Assembly: GCA_964416175.1 (NCBI GenBank)
Contig: CAYQDF010000034.1
Span: forward strand, 1-29,458
Direction of reading: 5' to 3'
From: CAYQDF01 sp964416175
GTDB taxonomy: Bacteria > Chloroflexota > Anaerolineae > Anaerolineales > UBA4823
DNA: 29,458 nucleotides
The stretch's first letter is position 1, and every line of letters starts with the position of its first letter. Made by a program: the position numbers and the translations under genes. The notes under the pieces are model-generated. The model saw only the letters and a list, made by a program, of their open reading frames with translations, made no database searches and was not told the DNA's origin. Positions 9,396 through 17,974 of this stretch are shown in pieces.

Positions 9396-10507
9396 TTCGA
9401 AACCTCGGTGAATAAATCCAAATATTGGTTCGCAATCAAGTCCCAGTTGAAACGATCGCGAATGGGTTCTGTGGCTCGCCTTCTGAACCTTTCAGCAACT
9501 TCTGGATTAGTCTCAAGGAATATCATCTTTTCTCTCAAATCATCCGGGTCCTTCTCAAACAGCAAGCCATAACGACCATTATCCAACACCTCGGCATTGA
9601 AAGGGGTGTTCAACGCGAGCACACAATTTGAAAAACCCAAAGCTTTCAGCAGCGATGGATTTATTCCACCGAATTGGTGCCCATGAATATACGCGAAACA
9701 GTTGTGATGTAATTCTTTGATCAAACCAGGATCGCCGATATGTCCAAGAAATTTGACTCTGTCATTGGCAACTTCCATAAGGCTGTCGATAAAAGCGCGT
9801 TCAATCAGGTTGCCTTTGTAATCAGCACCCCCTGCGATTGCGAGGTGCTTTGCGCTTCCGGAGGCAACGAAAGCTTTGACAATCAAATCCGCATTGTTAT
9901 CCGGCACCAGCCGGCTCGCTATGAGGTAATAATCCCTGGGAGTGAGTCCAAATTGCTCCAACGCTTCAGAGTTTTCCGAAAGCTCGATATTCGCGCCGTA
10001 GGCAATATACACTGTCTCCACTCCAAATTCCTGGAGATACAATCGCTTCATTTCACAGGCATCTGTGATTACAACAGGAAAAGCTTTTGTCGCCATCTTG
10101 GCGGTCCATTTGAAATATTTCTTTCCAAATCCCTGCCATTTAGGCCGCAGCCATTCCATACCGTCTACATTGATCACAGCTTTTTTGCCAGCCAGTCGAA
10201 GAATCCACCCGAACGGACCGTTGGAGGCATTCCAGACAAGGACAATATCGGACGGGTGCGTCGCTGCATGGATTATCGACAGCAGGCTATGACTCAACGT
10301 GCTTAACACTTTATGCTCGATGCTGGGTAAATAAACCAGCTTTACACCCTTCCATTCAGGTAGGCGGGTATCAAACAGGCTTTTCCGGCAATATACAATC
10401 ACTTCGTGTCCCGCCTCCACCCATCGAGGCGCCAGTTCGCCCATGATCGTCTCGAGACCGCTGTATGTTGATGGCAGTCCACGGATCCCCAAGACTCGGA
10501 TTCGCAT
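9392..10507 (-). CDS. Family-4 glycosyltransferase with DUF1972-type N-terminus
   Basis: A cytoplasmic GT-B enzyme of 371 residues. The N-terminus GIRGLPSTYSGLET (8-21) is characteristic of the DUF1972 group of GT4 enzymes, many annotated as rhamnosyl- or mannosyltransferases. The C-terminal half has the sugar-nucleotide-binding region, with the conserved block around HGHQFGGINPSLLKAL (about residue 275-290) in place of the usual EPFGL-type motif. It presumably adds a sugar to the lipid-linked repeat unit; donor and acceptor are unknown. It overlaps the epimerase gene by four bases. The ATG start has only a weak, distant AGGAG upstream. Confidence 0.87.
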   Translation of the reverse strand: MRIRVLGIRGLPSTYSGLETIMGELAPRWVEAGHEVIVYCRKSLFDTRLPEWKGVKLVYLPSIEHKVLSTLSHSLLSIIHAATHPSDIVLVWNASNGPFGWILRLAGKKAVINVDGMEWLRPKWQGFGKKYFKWTAKMATKAFPVVITDACEMKRLYLQEFGVETVYIAYGANIELSENSEALEQFGLTPRDYYLIASRLVPDNNADLIVKAFVASGSAKHLAIAGGADYKGNLIERAFIDSLMEVANDRVKFLGHIGDPGLIKELHHNCFAYIHGHQFGGINPSLLKALGFSNCVLALNTPFNAEVLDNGRYGLLFEKDPDDLREKMIFLETNPEVAERFRRRATEPIRDRFNWDLIANQYLDLFTEVSK

Positions 10508-10569
10508 ATATGTCTGTTCTTCTCCTATGTAACGATGAATATCATGTAGCGTCCCAAAGAAGGCGTTGT

Positions 10570-11568
10570 TCAGAGCTCGTAGTCTAACGCCCTCATCGTT
10601 TCAGCAAACCCCTGTTGGATAAAAGGAGCTAAATCGATGGCTGGTTTCGGTCGGTTTGGTGATATGACCTTTTCGGAATAGGTCAGGAATGCTTCGTCCC
10701 GGCATAACTCGCAGAAATCAACCAGTCTCAACAATTCCCGTCTGGGATCGCGCGTCAGGCTTTCGTATCTGATGAGGCACACAGACTCAGGCCAATGAGA
10801 GCGACACCGCAGTCCTTCCTGCATGGCCAGGATCCACTCCACTGCAGCCATATCATCTTCTCGCTCAAGAGTATTGATCTCATCATGAAATTCCGCCAGC
10901 AGCGGTTCGGCAGACACAAGCTGTTCGACCATGAGATTCCATTTTCTTCGGTTGTATCCCCACCAATCCACCATCCCACCATCCACCCACTGCCGCGCGT
11001 CCCTTGACCAGGTCGCGATTGAGTGGATTGTATCCCAGCCATTCCTGGCAAGGAAGATGAATTTCGCATCTGGAAAGATTTCGAGCAGGTAAGGGATCCG
11101 GTAGAGCATTTCGGGGTTCTTATCGAGTATCCGCTTCGACCCAGTGAGTGCAGCATAAAACCCTAAAATTCGGCGGGCATAGGATTTCGCCTGTGGAGTG
11201 GCGTCCCTCTCGGAGAATCGGTACTTTCCAAACTCAAGCTGAAAGTGCCCATTGACGTCATCCCGGGGATCAACTACATACCAGATCGCTTTCGGCTCAT
11301 TAAGGAAACCAACGCTCTCGTGAATTGAAAGCACTTTTCCCAGGATCGTTGAACCGCTGCGACCGGTGCCGATGATGAAGATTGGCTTGACAACAGTGTT
11401 CTTGATCGGTAAATGTTTAATGATATTCAACCCAGGGAGAATGACCCGGTTCAACCAGCGATGCCGGGTCGTAATGTACCTCCCCTGGAAAAAGAGATGA
11501 CTGACGAGCCGGATTAAAGCTTTCCTAGGCCGTGTCCTGATATAAAGCCGGTCAAGCTCAGCAACCAA
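10570..11568 (-). CDS. Sulfotransferase (Sulfotransfer_3-like)
   Basis: A predicted PAPS-dependent sulfotransferase of 332 residues. The 5'-phosphosulfate loop GTGRSGST is at 67-74, preceded by a beta-strand (KPIFII). The 3'-phosphate-binding element FLARNGWDTIHSI carries Arg175 and Ser183, and LDKNPE lies near 148-153. These three elements in this spacing are typical of the family. The first 60 residues are basic and form no clear membrane anchor. The start is a TTG two bases after the TAG of the neighbouring sulfotransferase gene, which implies coupled translation. The acceptor is inferred to be the polysaccharide or its lipid-linked precursor because of the surrounding glycosyltransferase genes; no substrate is visible in the sequence itself. 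Confidence 0.87.
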   Translation of the reverse strand: MVAELDRLYIRTRPRKALIRLVSHLFFQGRYITTRHRWLNRVILPGLNIIKHLPIKNTVVKPIFIIGTGRSGSTILGKVLSIHESVGFLNEPKAIWYVVDPRDDVNGHFQLEFGKYRFSERDATPQAKSYARRILGFYAALTGSKRILDKNPEMLYRIPYLLEIFPDAKFIFLARNGWDTIHSIATWSRDARQWVDGGMVDWWGYNRRKWNLMVEQLVSAEPLLAEFHDEINTLEREDDMAAVEWILAMQEGLRCRSHWPESVCLIRYESLTRDPRRELLRLVDFCELCRDEAFLTYSEKVISPNRPKPAIDLAPFIQQGFAETMRALDYEL

Positions 11569-11570
11569 TC

Positions 11571-12548
11571 CTAGACCCCCGTTGGATCGGTCTGAATATT
11601 GTCTACCCGTTCCAGGTTCATCGCATCCTTAAGCTCCTGCTCCAGCCATTCGGGAAAATCCCGATAGCCTGCCTCGTAAAGCTCCCGAGCAAGCTGCCGG
11701 TTATATGGCCGGAAAATCGATTCAAGATGAGCGTATGCCTTACTGCTGATCCTGTCCTGGTTGGTTGCGCCATTGATCTCATAATACAGCGAGCGTAATT
11801 TCCTTTTTAGTCCTGGATGAGCCCTCCAAAAATGCTCCCAACGCCAGTTAATTTTTAAGGCAATATCTTGCAGCAACCTGAATTTAAAATTACGAGTTTG
11901 ATTCTCAATGGTTACATCCAGGTCGGTGAGATAATTTTCATATTCGATGCCCAACCAAATACACAGCTTCCTTAGAACAGATTTTGGATCCTTCACAAAA
12001 TGCTCGAAGAATATGATCTGAATGTTTTCCCTGCCAAACACAGTAAACCAATCGTTTAGATATTTTGAGTAAAATCCACCCTCAATCCCCCAATAGGCGT
12101 TGTTTTCTCGCTTTGCGCATTCGGCGAAGGGTAAATTCTCGCACAACGCGATGTACTCATCGAAGGTGAGACCAGGGTCTAATTCGAGCATGCTTTTCCT
12201 GAATTTGAAGAAGGAAAACATGCGGGATATCGGTTCCCTCAATAGGATTATTATCCGGACCTCACCCAGGGTATCTTTAATTCCCTGAGCCAGAACCCTG
12301 CCTCCATAAAAGTACCCAGGCGTGGCTTCAAGGATATATCTCGATCCATCGCAGTGCGAAAATTGATCCAAATATTCTTCTAATGGAGGTAATTCCCGAT
12401 CCCTGTAACGGAGGGGTAAAAAGTAGTGGGTTTCCTTCACTTTGGAGGGGCAAATATCCGGATGCGCGGACAGATACATGAATAAGGAGGTCGATGCCGC
12501 CTTATTCACTCCGGCGATGATCAAGTTTGGTTTGTTTGTCTTACTCAA
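11571..12548 (-). CDS. Sulfotransferase (heparan-sulfate N/O-sulfotransferase-like)
   Basis: A 325-residue protein closer to the eukaryotic-type heparan sulfotransferase group than its neighbours. The PAPS 5' loop region AGVNKAASTSLF is at 12-23, with the catalytic-type Lys at 16. SAHPDI is followed by KETHYF (38-43), LEATPGY is near 73-79, and the 3'-phosphate element is ILLREPISRMFSFF with Arg104 and Ser108. It starts with TTG overlapping the TGA of the upstream GT4 gene (TTGA), and is followed two bases after its stop by another sulfotransferase gene. Sulfation of a polysaccharide hydroxyl or amino group is the likely role, from family and context. Confidence 0.88.
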   Translation of the reverse strand: MSKTNKPNLIIAGVNKAASTSLFMYLSAHPDICPSKVKETHYFLPLRYRDRELPPLEEYLDQFSHCDGSRYILEATPGYFYGGRVLAQGIKDTLGEVRIIILLREPISRMFSFFKFRKSMLELDPGLTFDEYIALCENLPFAECAKRENNAYWGIEGGFYSKYLNDWFTVFGRENIQIIFFEHFVKDPKSVLRKLCIWLGIEYENYLTDLDVTIENQTRNFKFRLLQDIALKINWRWEHFWRAHPGLKRKLRSLYYEINGATNQDRISSKAYAHLESIFRPYNRQLARELYEAGYRDFPEWLEQELKDAMNLERVDNIQTDPTGV

Positions 12549-13771
12549 ATTTTTCTCTCTGCGGGGAAAGGGACGTTAGGTGGCTCGCCTAAAAGCTGAA
12601 GGTAACCGGCATAGGCTTTTTGAGCGATTACCCTCCAAGAAAGCTCGTTGGTTGCATAGGAGAAAGCATTCATGCCCAACTGTTCTGACAATTCAGAGTC
12701 GTCCAAAACCCGGGAAATCGCCTCGGCAAAACTATCTGGTTCGCCTGGTGGAACAAGCAGACCATTGACCCCGGAGCGGATAAGATCCACATTACTGCCC
12801 ACGGCTGTCGCGATGACAGGTCGGCTGAAATTCATCGCCATGATGATCGCGCCGCTCTGATAGATCCACTCGTAGGGGAAAAGTACCAGGTCAGCAGCGG
12901 TAAAATAATCCACTAATTCAAGGTCCGACACTTTCTCTGTGCGCCAGATCACCTCATCATCCAAACCGAGTTCTTGCGCCAGTCTAATGTCGGAGGCGAT
13001 ATCTCGATCTTGAAGCTTGCCTACAATCAAGAGTTTCAGATTCGAGTGTTCTGCGACAACGATTTTCAAGGCTCGCAGGACCCAATCCAACCTTTTATTC
13101 GGTTTGATCGTGCCAAATATGAGCAACACCCTTACATCTGGTTCCAGGCCCAAGCGAACCTTTGCTTCTGTCTTACCAGAACGTGTTCCTGCGATGCTGT
13201 TTAGAAATAGTTCATAATTGCCGTGCGGGATTAAGGTTGTTTTCTCGATAAAGTCAGGATCGAGGGAGTGGAGTAATTTCTGGGCGTACTCTGAATGCAA
13301 AAAGAGGCCTGAAGATCCTTTATACAAACGACGATAGATCCTGCCCTCGAATGTATTAAACCCTCCGGAGAGATGGAACGGTAAAACGTCATGGACGGAT
13401 GTGACGATCTTTATGGAGAACGATCTCAACAAAGTTATCGCCAATAAATCCACCGGTGGGACCTGGTAAAAATGAAAATGCACAATATCAGGTTTAGCGA
13501 TCATGCAATAAGAAATGATTCTGATCAACGCAGCCGCGTAAGAGATCCCACGCACCCACATCGGCCGATCGCCATAAATGCTTCGGAAGACACCTTTCAC
13601 TTTAATGTTCGCGGGGCGCAAAGAACTGTACTGGGTCTCCGGGGTCGAAAACAGAATCACCTCGCATCCAAATTCACTGAGTTCCTGGGCGAGAGGAAAG
13701 TTGAAGTAATGCATCCCACGATGCTCGCCAACGGAATCGACAATAATAATTTTCATGGCGCAAATCTTCAT
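12545..13771 (-). CDS. Family-4 glycosyltransferase
   Basis: A GT-B fold enzyme of 408 residues. The N-terminal domain begins MKIIIVDSVGEHRG with a His/Gly-containing acceptor loop. The C-terminal donor domain starts at about 210 (LLIFGTIKPNKRLDWVLRA, the usual GT4 strand-helix with Lys/Arg). It ends with the conserved FPYEWIYQSGAIIMAM block near 305-320, where Glu takes the family's catalytic or ribose-binding place. It should extend the lipid-linked repeat unit. Two starts are possible, ATG at 13771 or ATG at 13756; the second gives the more typical N-terminus, but neither has a convincing ribosome site. It lies between two sulfotransferase genes and overlaps the downstream one by four bases. 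Confidence 0.87.
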   Translation of the reverse strand: MKICAMKIIIVDSVGEHRGMHYFNFPLAQELSEFGCEVILFSTPETQYSSLRPANIKVKGVFRSIYGDRPMWVRGISYAAALIRIISYCMIAKPDIVHFHFYQVPPVDLLAITLLRSFSIKIVTSVHDVLPFHLSGGFNTFEGRIYRRLYKGSSGLFLHSEYAQKLLHSLDPDFIEKTTLIPHGNYELFLNSIAGTRSGKTEAKVRLGLEPDVRVLLIFGTIKPNKRLDWVLRALKIVVAEHSNLKLLIVGKLQDRDIASDIRLAQELGLDDEVIWRTEKVSDLELVDYFTAADLVLFPYEWIYQSGAIIMAMNFSRPVIATAVGSNVDLIRSGVNGLLVPPGEPDSFAEAISRVLDDSELSEQLGMNAFSYATNELSWRVIAQKAYAGYLQLLGEPPNVPFPAERKI

Positions 13772-13787
13772 TAGCCAGTATTTCGGA

Positions 13788-14738
13788 CTAATTCCCGATG
13801 GAGAGATATTTGTATCTTAATAACCAGGGTATGGTGAGTACATCGACAACGAGCTTATTCTTCTTTTCCAACTTCAATCGCCACTCATCGTCTAAGATAA
13901 GGTTCACCTGCCCGGTGTGATGGCGTACAGGGTTCCCCCAAATGGAATGATTGATGGATAAGCTCACAGTTGAATCGGAAATGAAAGGCAGCCTTTCAGG
14001 ATTGCACCCAAGGGCATTCAAAACTTGAACGACAGATCCTCTTGGGTTTGTGACGAAATCTTCATACCGCATACAAATGTATCGCCTGGGATCTCGACCC
14101 CAGAACAATTCCGCCGACAGATTTCGGACATTCCAAAGGATCGCCGACCGAAAGACATTGGATTGATACATGAACTCCCGATAGTCTCTTCCGTCTGTCT
14201 GGTATTTCTTGCGCAGCCAGGAATAGGTCACCGCCCGCGGGTCCCTGACAAGGTGCAGTACAAACACATCGAGAGATGGGAGGGAGCTGAGCAACCTGCC
14301 ATACGTGGGCCTTTTCGAGGAATCCACAATCACTTCACAGCCCGTGACCTCATGAATAGCCCGGTACAAAGATTCGAGCGATGCCAGATAGTTGCGATGC
14401 TTGGCGATGAATTTCCTGTGCAAGAATGGAAGCAAATAGTAAGGGAGATACCGGTTGTAGTTGCTTTGGAGGCGGTGCTGCTCCATGACAGCAGGAAACT
14501 GCTCATCGTATTTTCCAAAAGCTCTTCGGATGATTGGCTGCCAGATCTCGCATTGGGCAGGGTCTTTCCCGCATGTGCACTGCCTGTTTTCGATGAGGAA
14601 ATATCTCCAGATGTTCAGCAGTTCTCCTGCGAAGAAGAACCCATCGATTTGATCCAGGATGTTTCCGAGGATAGTACTCCCACTCCGGGTTTCGCCTGCG
14701 ATGTAAAGGATTCTTACAGGATTGATATCATTCACCAT
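13788..14738 (-). CDS. Sulfotransferase (Sulfotransfer_3-like, Cys-containing type)
   Basis: A predicted sulfotransferase of 316 residues from the ATG at 14738; a TTG at 14750 would add four. The PAPS 5' loop GETRSGST is at 15-22. Next comes a Cys motif, CTCGKDPAQCEIW (54-66), often seen in bacterial members of this group and perhaps metal-binding or structural. IVDSSKRP lies near 137-144, and the 3'-phosphate element LVRDPRAVTYSW has Arg165 and Ser173. It is only loosely related to the other three sulfotransferases in the locus, which suggests a different acceptor position. Gene order places it between the flippase gene and a GT4 gene. Confidence 0.87.
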   Translation of the reverse strand: MVNDINPVRILYIAGETRSGSTILGNILDQIDGFFFAGELLNIWRYFLIENRQCTCGKDPAQCEIWQPIIRRAFGKYDEQFPAVMEQHRLQSNYNRYLPYYLLPFLHRKFIAKHRNYLASLESLYRAIHEVTGCEVIVDSSKRPTYGRLLSSLPSLDVFVLHLVRDPRAVTYSWLRKKYQTDGRDYREFMYQSNVFRSAILWNVRNLSAELFWGRDPRRYICMRYEDFVTNPRGSVVQVLNALGCNPERLPFISDSTVSLSINHSIWGNPVRHHTGQVNLILDDEWRLKLEKKNKLVVDVLTIPWLLRYKYLSIGN

Positions 14739-14799
14739 CGAGTGAGCCAAGCAATTCGATTATCCAATTCTGAATTAGGGAAAGATTAAGAGAGTTCAG

Positions 14800-16374
14800 C
14801 TAACGTACAAATCTTAAGACCCGCCTGATTTCTTTGACCTTCATCAAGAAGACCAGCAGGAAGAATACCACAGCACCGAATGCTGTTATTAATCCTAACC
14901 ACATCCCAGATTCTAAAAATCGAATAAGCATGTCCGGCCTGACTCCAATCAACCAGCTCTGGGCTAAGTACACCAAGACTCCCATCAATAAAGAAGCCAA
15001 CCCAATCTTCACCCCAAATGTAACCAGCTCTCTATTAAGATAATTCATCTTGCGGTTTAAGCTGTGTGCAATGATTATTGTTCCAAGGATCCACGCGAGG
15101 GAAAAACCGATTGTTAACCCATGGGCACCTAAGAAATAGAACAATGTAATATCAAGAACCACATTAATAAGCAGCACGATAACCCGATTATTGAAAGGAG
15201 TCTTCGGATCTCCTGAGGCGTAGAATGCTGTGTTCAATATCTGATAAATCGCGCTTGGGGGAACACTTAAGATAAAAATGCTCAACAATCCGGCTGTAGA
15301 AATGGTCGCATCATAATCAAACGCTCCACGACCGAAGAGGACGTCGACAAGAAGAACACTTAACCCGATGACCCCGGCAGAAATGGGAAAGGATGTGAAT
15401 ATAGATAATCGAAACGCGAGGGAAAGAGATGACTTATATTCCGATAAGTTATTTTTTGTGAATTGGCTGGCTAACCTCGGGAGAAATGCTGTGGAGATGC
15501 TCGATAAGAAAATTCGATTCACTGCTGTCAGGATTCTCCGCGCATAGCCGAGTGCAGAAACGAGACCAACCGGCAAGAAAGACGCCAAGAATCTTTCCAG
15601 GATAATATTACTTTGCCCAAATACGGCGCCCAAGAAAGGATACCGGAGTTGGTTGAACCCGCTCTTCACATACGGGTCCTTGATCGATAACATGAATTTA
15701 TATCGATAACCTTTACTGATCAGAACGATTCCAAGAACGAACAATTCGAACCAAAATCCACAGACATATCCGATAGCCAGCGCATGTATGCCTAATCCAG
15801 GGAAGCAGATAAGAATCACTACCGTCGTCAAATTCAACAACAAGGTGGATGCCGCTGGAAAGGCAAATTCTCTCAAAGAGTTTAGGATTGCCTTTGTTAC
15901 TTCAATCCCTCCCAGCGGTATTACTAACAAGAAAAGGATTCGATTCAATGAGATCCCTAACTCTTGCGTCTCAAGATCCAATCCAGCACCTTGGATTTGA
16001 ATTAAGATCGGCGATGCGAATACTCCGAACAACCCGATGCAAAAGAAAACAACCAAACTCAGGTTGATCATGTGATTACTAACTATCCAAAGTCCCTCCC
16101 GACCCTTTTCTATAGATACTCGTGTGAACAACGGTACTAAAACCACGTTGAAAGATACGAGAATGATTGAATACAGCACTTGAGGAAGAGTGTAAGCGAT
16201 AAAAAATGCATCCGTTGCCTTGCTTAAGCCGAATCTAGAAGCGACAAAAATATCCACTAACAGCGCACTGGCAAATCCCAAGGTATTAAATAATGAAATC
16301 ACTCCTGAATTTCTTATAACTCGACCTTTATTATCGGGATCTTGTTCTCCAGGATGGATTAGTTTGCGTAGCAC
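14800..16374 (-). CDS. MurJ/MviN-superfamily flippase, probable Wzx
   Basis: A 524-residue membrane protein with about 13-14 hydrophobic segments. A typical MurJ/MviN signature lies near residues 49-62 (GLSKATDAFFIAYT), and the ASGDPKTPFN segment in the second half is common to the family. MurJ exports lipid II. Here, inside a polysaccharide locus between sulfotransferase genes, the likely cargo is the lipid-linked sulfated repeat unit, so the protein would serve as the Wzx of this pathway. The start is a GTG with only GGA nearby, so its position is uncertain. A housekeeping MurJ should be encoded elsewhere in the genome. Confidence 0.85.
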   Translation of the reverse strand: MLRKLIHPGEQDPDNKGRVIRNSGVISLFNTLGFASALLVDIFVASRFGLSKATDAFFIAYTLPQVLYSIILVSFNVVLVPLFTRVSIEKGREGLWIVSNHMINLSLVVFFCIGLFGVFASPILIQIQGAGLDLETQELGISLNRILFLLVIPLGGIEVTKAILNSLREFAFPAASTLLLNLTTVVILICFPGLGIHALAIGYVCGFWFELFVLGIVLISKGYRYKFMLSIKDPYVKSGFNQLRYPFLGAVFGQSNIILERFLASFLPVGLVSALGYARRILTAVNRIFLSSISTAFLPRLASQFTKNNLSEYKSSLSLAFRLSIFTSFPISAGVIGLSVLLVDVLFGRGAFDYDATISTAGLLSIFILSVPPSAIYQILNTAFYASGDPKTPFNNRVIVLLINVVLDITLFYFLGAHGLTIGFSLAWILGTIIIAHSLNRKMNYLNRELVTFGVKIGLASLLMGVLVYLAQSWLIGVRPDMLIRFLESGMWLGLITAFGAVVFFLLVFLMKVKEIRRVLRFVR

Positions 16375-16426
16375 TTGAATCCGGGTCCAAACCAGAATTT
16401 ATCTAATAATTGGGTAGTTGTGGTGG

Positions 16427-17140
16427 TTACTGGAAATCGTGGATCTTTTTTCGATAATACTGAAACATATAGAATACGATTTTGCTGATTGGGGAAACAC
16501 GGGCGATCTGCCAATCTGCCGGAAATTCATACCCCCACAATTCCATACATGGGCCAAATACCCATGAGGCTCGTTTTCTGGTTTTTAATGAATAACAATC
16601 CAAGTAATTATTTTCCTTTCCCAACGTTTTATTGATCAACGGGATTGGCCTTATCTGGGGAATTCCTAATCGATTCAATAAAGCAGAGAAATCCATTTGG
16701 AGATATTCAAAGTGGATGATGTAATCAAAATTATCAGGGTGAGGACTCCCACGATGATCGAAGGGGAGTCTGTAAAACTTAAGAAAGTAATCTGCAAAAT
16801 CCTTCCTGTTATTGACGATGAACTCGAATTCTCGCCGCGCTTTTCTTGATAAATGCCCTCCATGTTCACGCCAATAATTGGGATTTGTAAAATAACCTTG
16901 GTGATTTTCCTTGCGCTTAAAATAACGGGTTACAACGATGTCCATTGGGTTACGGATGCAAGTAAATACAAAATAGTTTTTCTCCGAAGGTGTTGCTTTG
17001 CGTAAAAAACTCTCATACAATTCGTGTTTGTGATAAATCGACTCTCCCCCATAATTCTCACACAACTCATTGCTAATCGCAGTCGAGGCGGTGTGAGGGA
17101 TTTCGACGAATAAATATTGGTACTTGTGACTGATAATCAT
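16427..17140 (-). CDS. Small sulfotransferase-like protein (Sulfotransfer_2 type) with altered PAPS motifs
   Basis: A 237-residue protein whose N-terminus has the plan of carbohydrate sulfotransferases: a strand, FVEIPHTASTAIS (11-23), for the 5'-phosphosulfate loop, then FTCIRNPMDIVVTRYF (about 59-74) for the 3'-phosphate site. Two key places differ from the usual pattern. The lysine of IPKTGST is His16, and the usual serine after the Arg-Asn-Pro is Thr71. Arg63 is kept. The enzyme may still bind PAPS with changed kinetics, use a different donor, or have lost activity. The ATG at 17140 is preferred; a TTG at 17158 would add six residues. It lies between the methyltransferase and flippase genes. 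Confidence 0.72.
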   Translation of the reverse strand: MIISHKYQYLFVEIPHTASTAISNELCENYGGESIYHKHELYESFLRKATPSEKNYFVFTCIRNPMDIVVTRYFKRKENHQGYFTNPNYWREHGGHLSRKARREFEFIVNNRKDFADYFLKFYRLPFDHRGSPHPDNFDYIIHFEYLQMDFSALLNRLGIPQIRPIPLINKTLGKENNYLDCYSLKTRKRASWVFGPCMELWGYEFPADWQIARVSPISKIVFYMFQYYRKKIHDFQ

Positions 17141-17213
17141 TGTTAACCAGTTCTCCAATTGATTATTGGAGAGATTCTTGAATGCAAAGATTCTTACTCG
17201 TTAATCACGTTAA

Positions 17214-17888
17214 TCACCAGCCGAAGTAGATCGTAAAAGACTTGACGACACCCAGGAAACGCTCTTCAACCAGCCGTCCTTCCGGGAAAAGATTTACAAA
17301 TTCTCTTTTACTCAACAATCTGATTTCTTTTGCGATCTCCATGGCGCTCTGATAATCCGGTGTTTTCTTCCGCCAGCCCAAATCGAAATGTTGAATGAGC
17401 CAGCATTTAATCTTTACCGGTAGAAATTGAAAATAAGGGAACAAAAAATGCGGTTCGATTGGGAAATAGCGATTTGGAGTTTGAATAAAATACCGTTTTC
17501 CAACCCGCCTTATCTCATCCGCCATCTTGCGTTGATCTTCATATGTGCCAACGTGTTCGATTACGGAATTCGAGAATACAATATCAAACTCTTTATCTGC
17601 AAATTGCTTCATATCTCTGGCATCGCCGATCAGAGAGTAGAAGTTTGGGCGATTTATTGGTTGGGCAAATCTATTCAAAAGGATCACTTTATGAGGGCTG
17701 CTTGTTGAATCAAGCATTCTGTTCCAATAACGTTCCGTTCCACCGACATCCAGGATTGTAAGGGGTCCATCTAGGGATCCAGTAAGAGTTTGAAATAAAA
17801 TGAACCGTTTCTTACGATATCTCGCGGCGAGGGTTGTTGGCTTACGGTGATCTGCGAATTTCTTAACAAACCTGGTGTAGATGAACAT
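17214..17888 (-). CDS. Class I SAM-dependent methyltransferase
   Basis: A 224-residue Methyltransf_11-like enzyme. The SAM-binding motif I is ILDVGGTERYW (45-55). An acidic or loop region follows at LIGDARDM (86-93). Motif IV is DIVFSNSVIEHVG (102-114), where the Ile-Glu-His-Val block is typical of the family. Its likely role in this locus is to methylate a sugar of the polysaccharide or its lipid carrier, or to cap the chain end; this is inferred from context. The ATG has no strong ribosome site. The 86-base gap upstream contains two short dyads. Confidence 0.82.
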   Translation of the reverse strand: MFIYTRFVKKFADHRKPTTLAARYRKKRFILFQTLTGSLDGPLTILDVGGTERYWNRMLDSTSSPHKVILLNRFAQPINRPNFYSLIGDARDMKQFADKEFDIVFSNSVIEHVGTYEDQRKMADEIRRVGKRYFIQTPNRYFPIEPHFLFPYFQFLPVKIKCWLIQHFDLGWRKKTPDYQSAMEIAKEIRLLSKREFVNLFPEGRLVEERFLGVVKSFTIYFGW

Positions 17889-17974
17889 GAACTACCCACA
17901 AGCCTTCTCTTGAGAAGAAAGACTTATTAATTCCCAATAATTTATTGGTTTGTTGTTTCCGAGGAAATTGCAAT
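17889..17974. other. Intercistronic gap with two short dyads
   Basis: This is the longest gap inside the polysaccharide operon. It holds a 15-base dyad with 7-base arms (CCAATAATTTATTGG, 17934-17948) and a 14-base dyad with 6-base arms (CTTCTCTTGAGAAG, 17904-17917). Neither is followed by a U-tract on the minus strand, so they do not look like intrinsic terminators. RNA processing or stabilising hairpins, or a protein site, are possible. Confidence 0.35.

Noticed and set aside
14025..14789. Long plus-strand open frame opposite the sulfotransferase at 13788-14738 (254 codons)
   Set aside because: Shadow of a gene with clear PAPS motifs; no ribosome site or recognisable domain.
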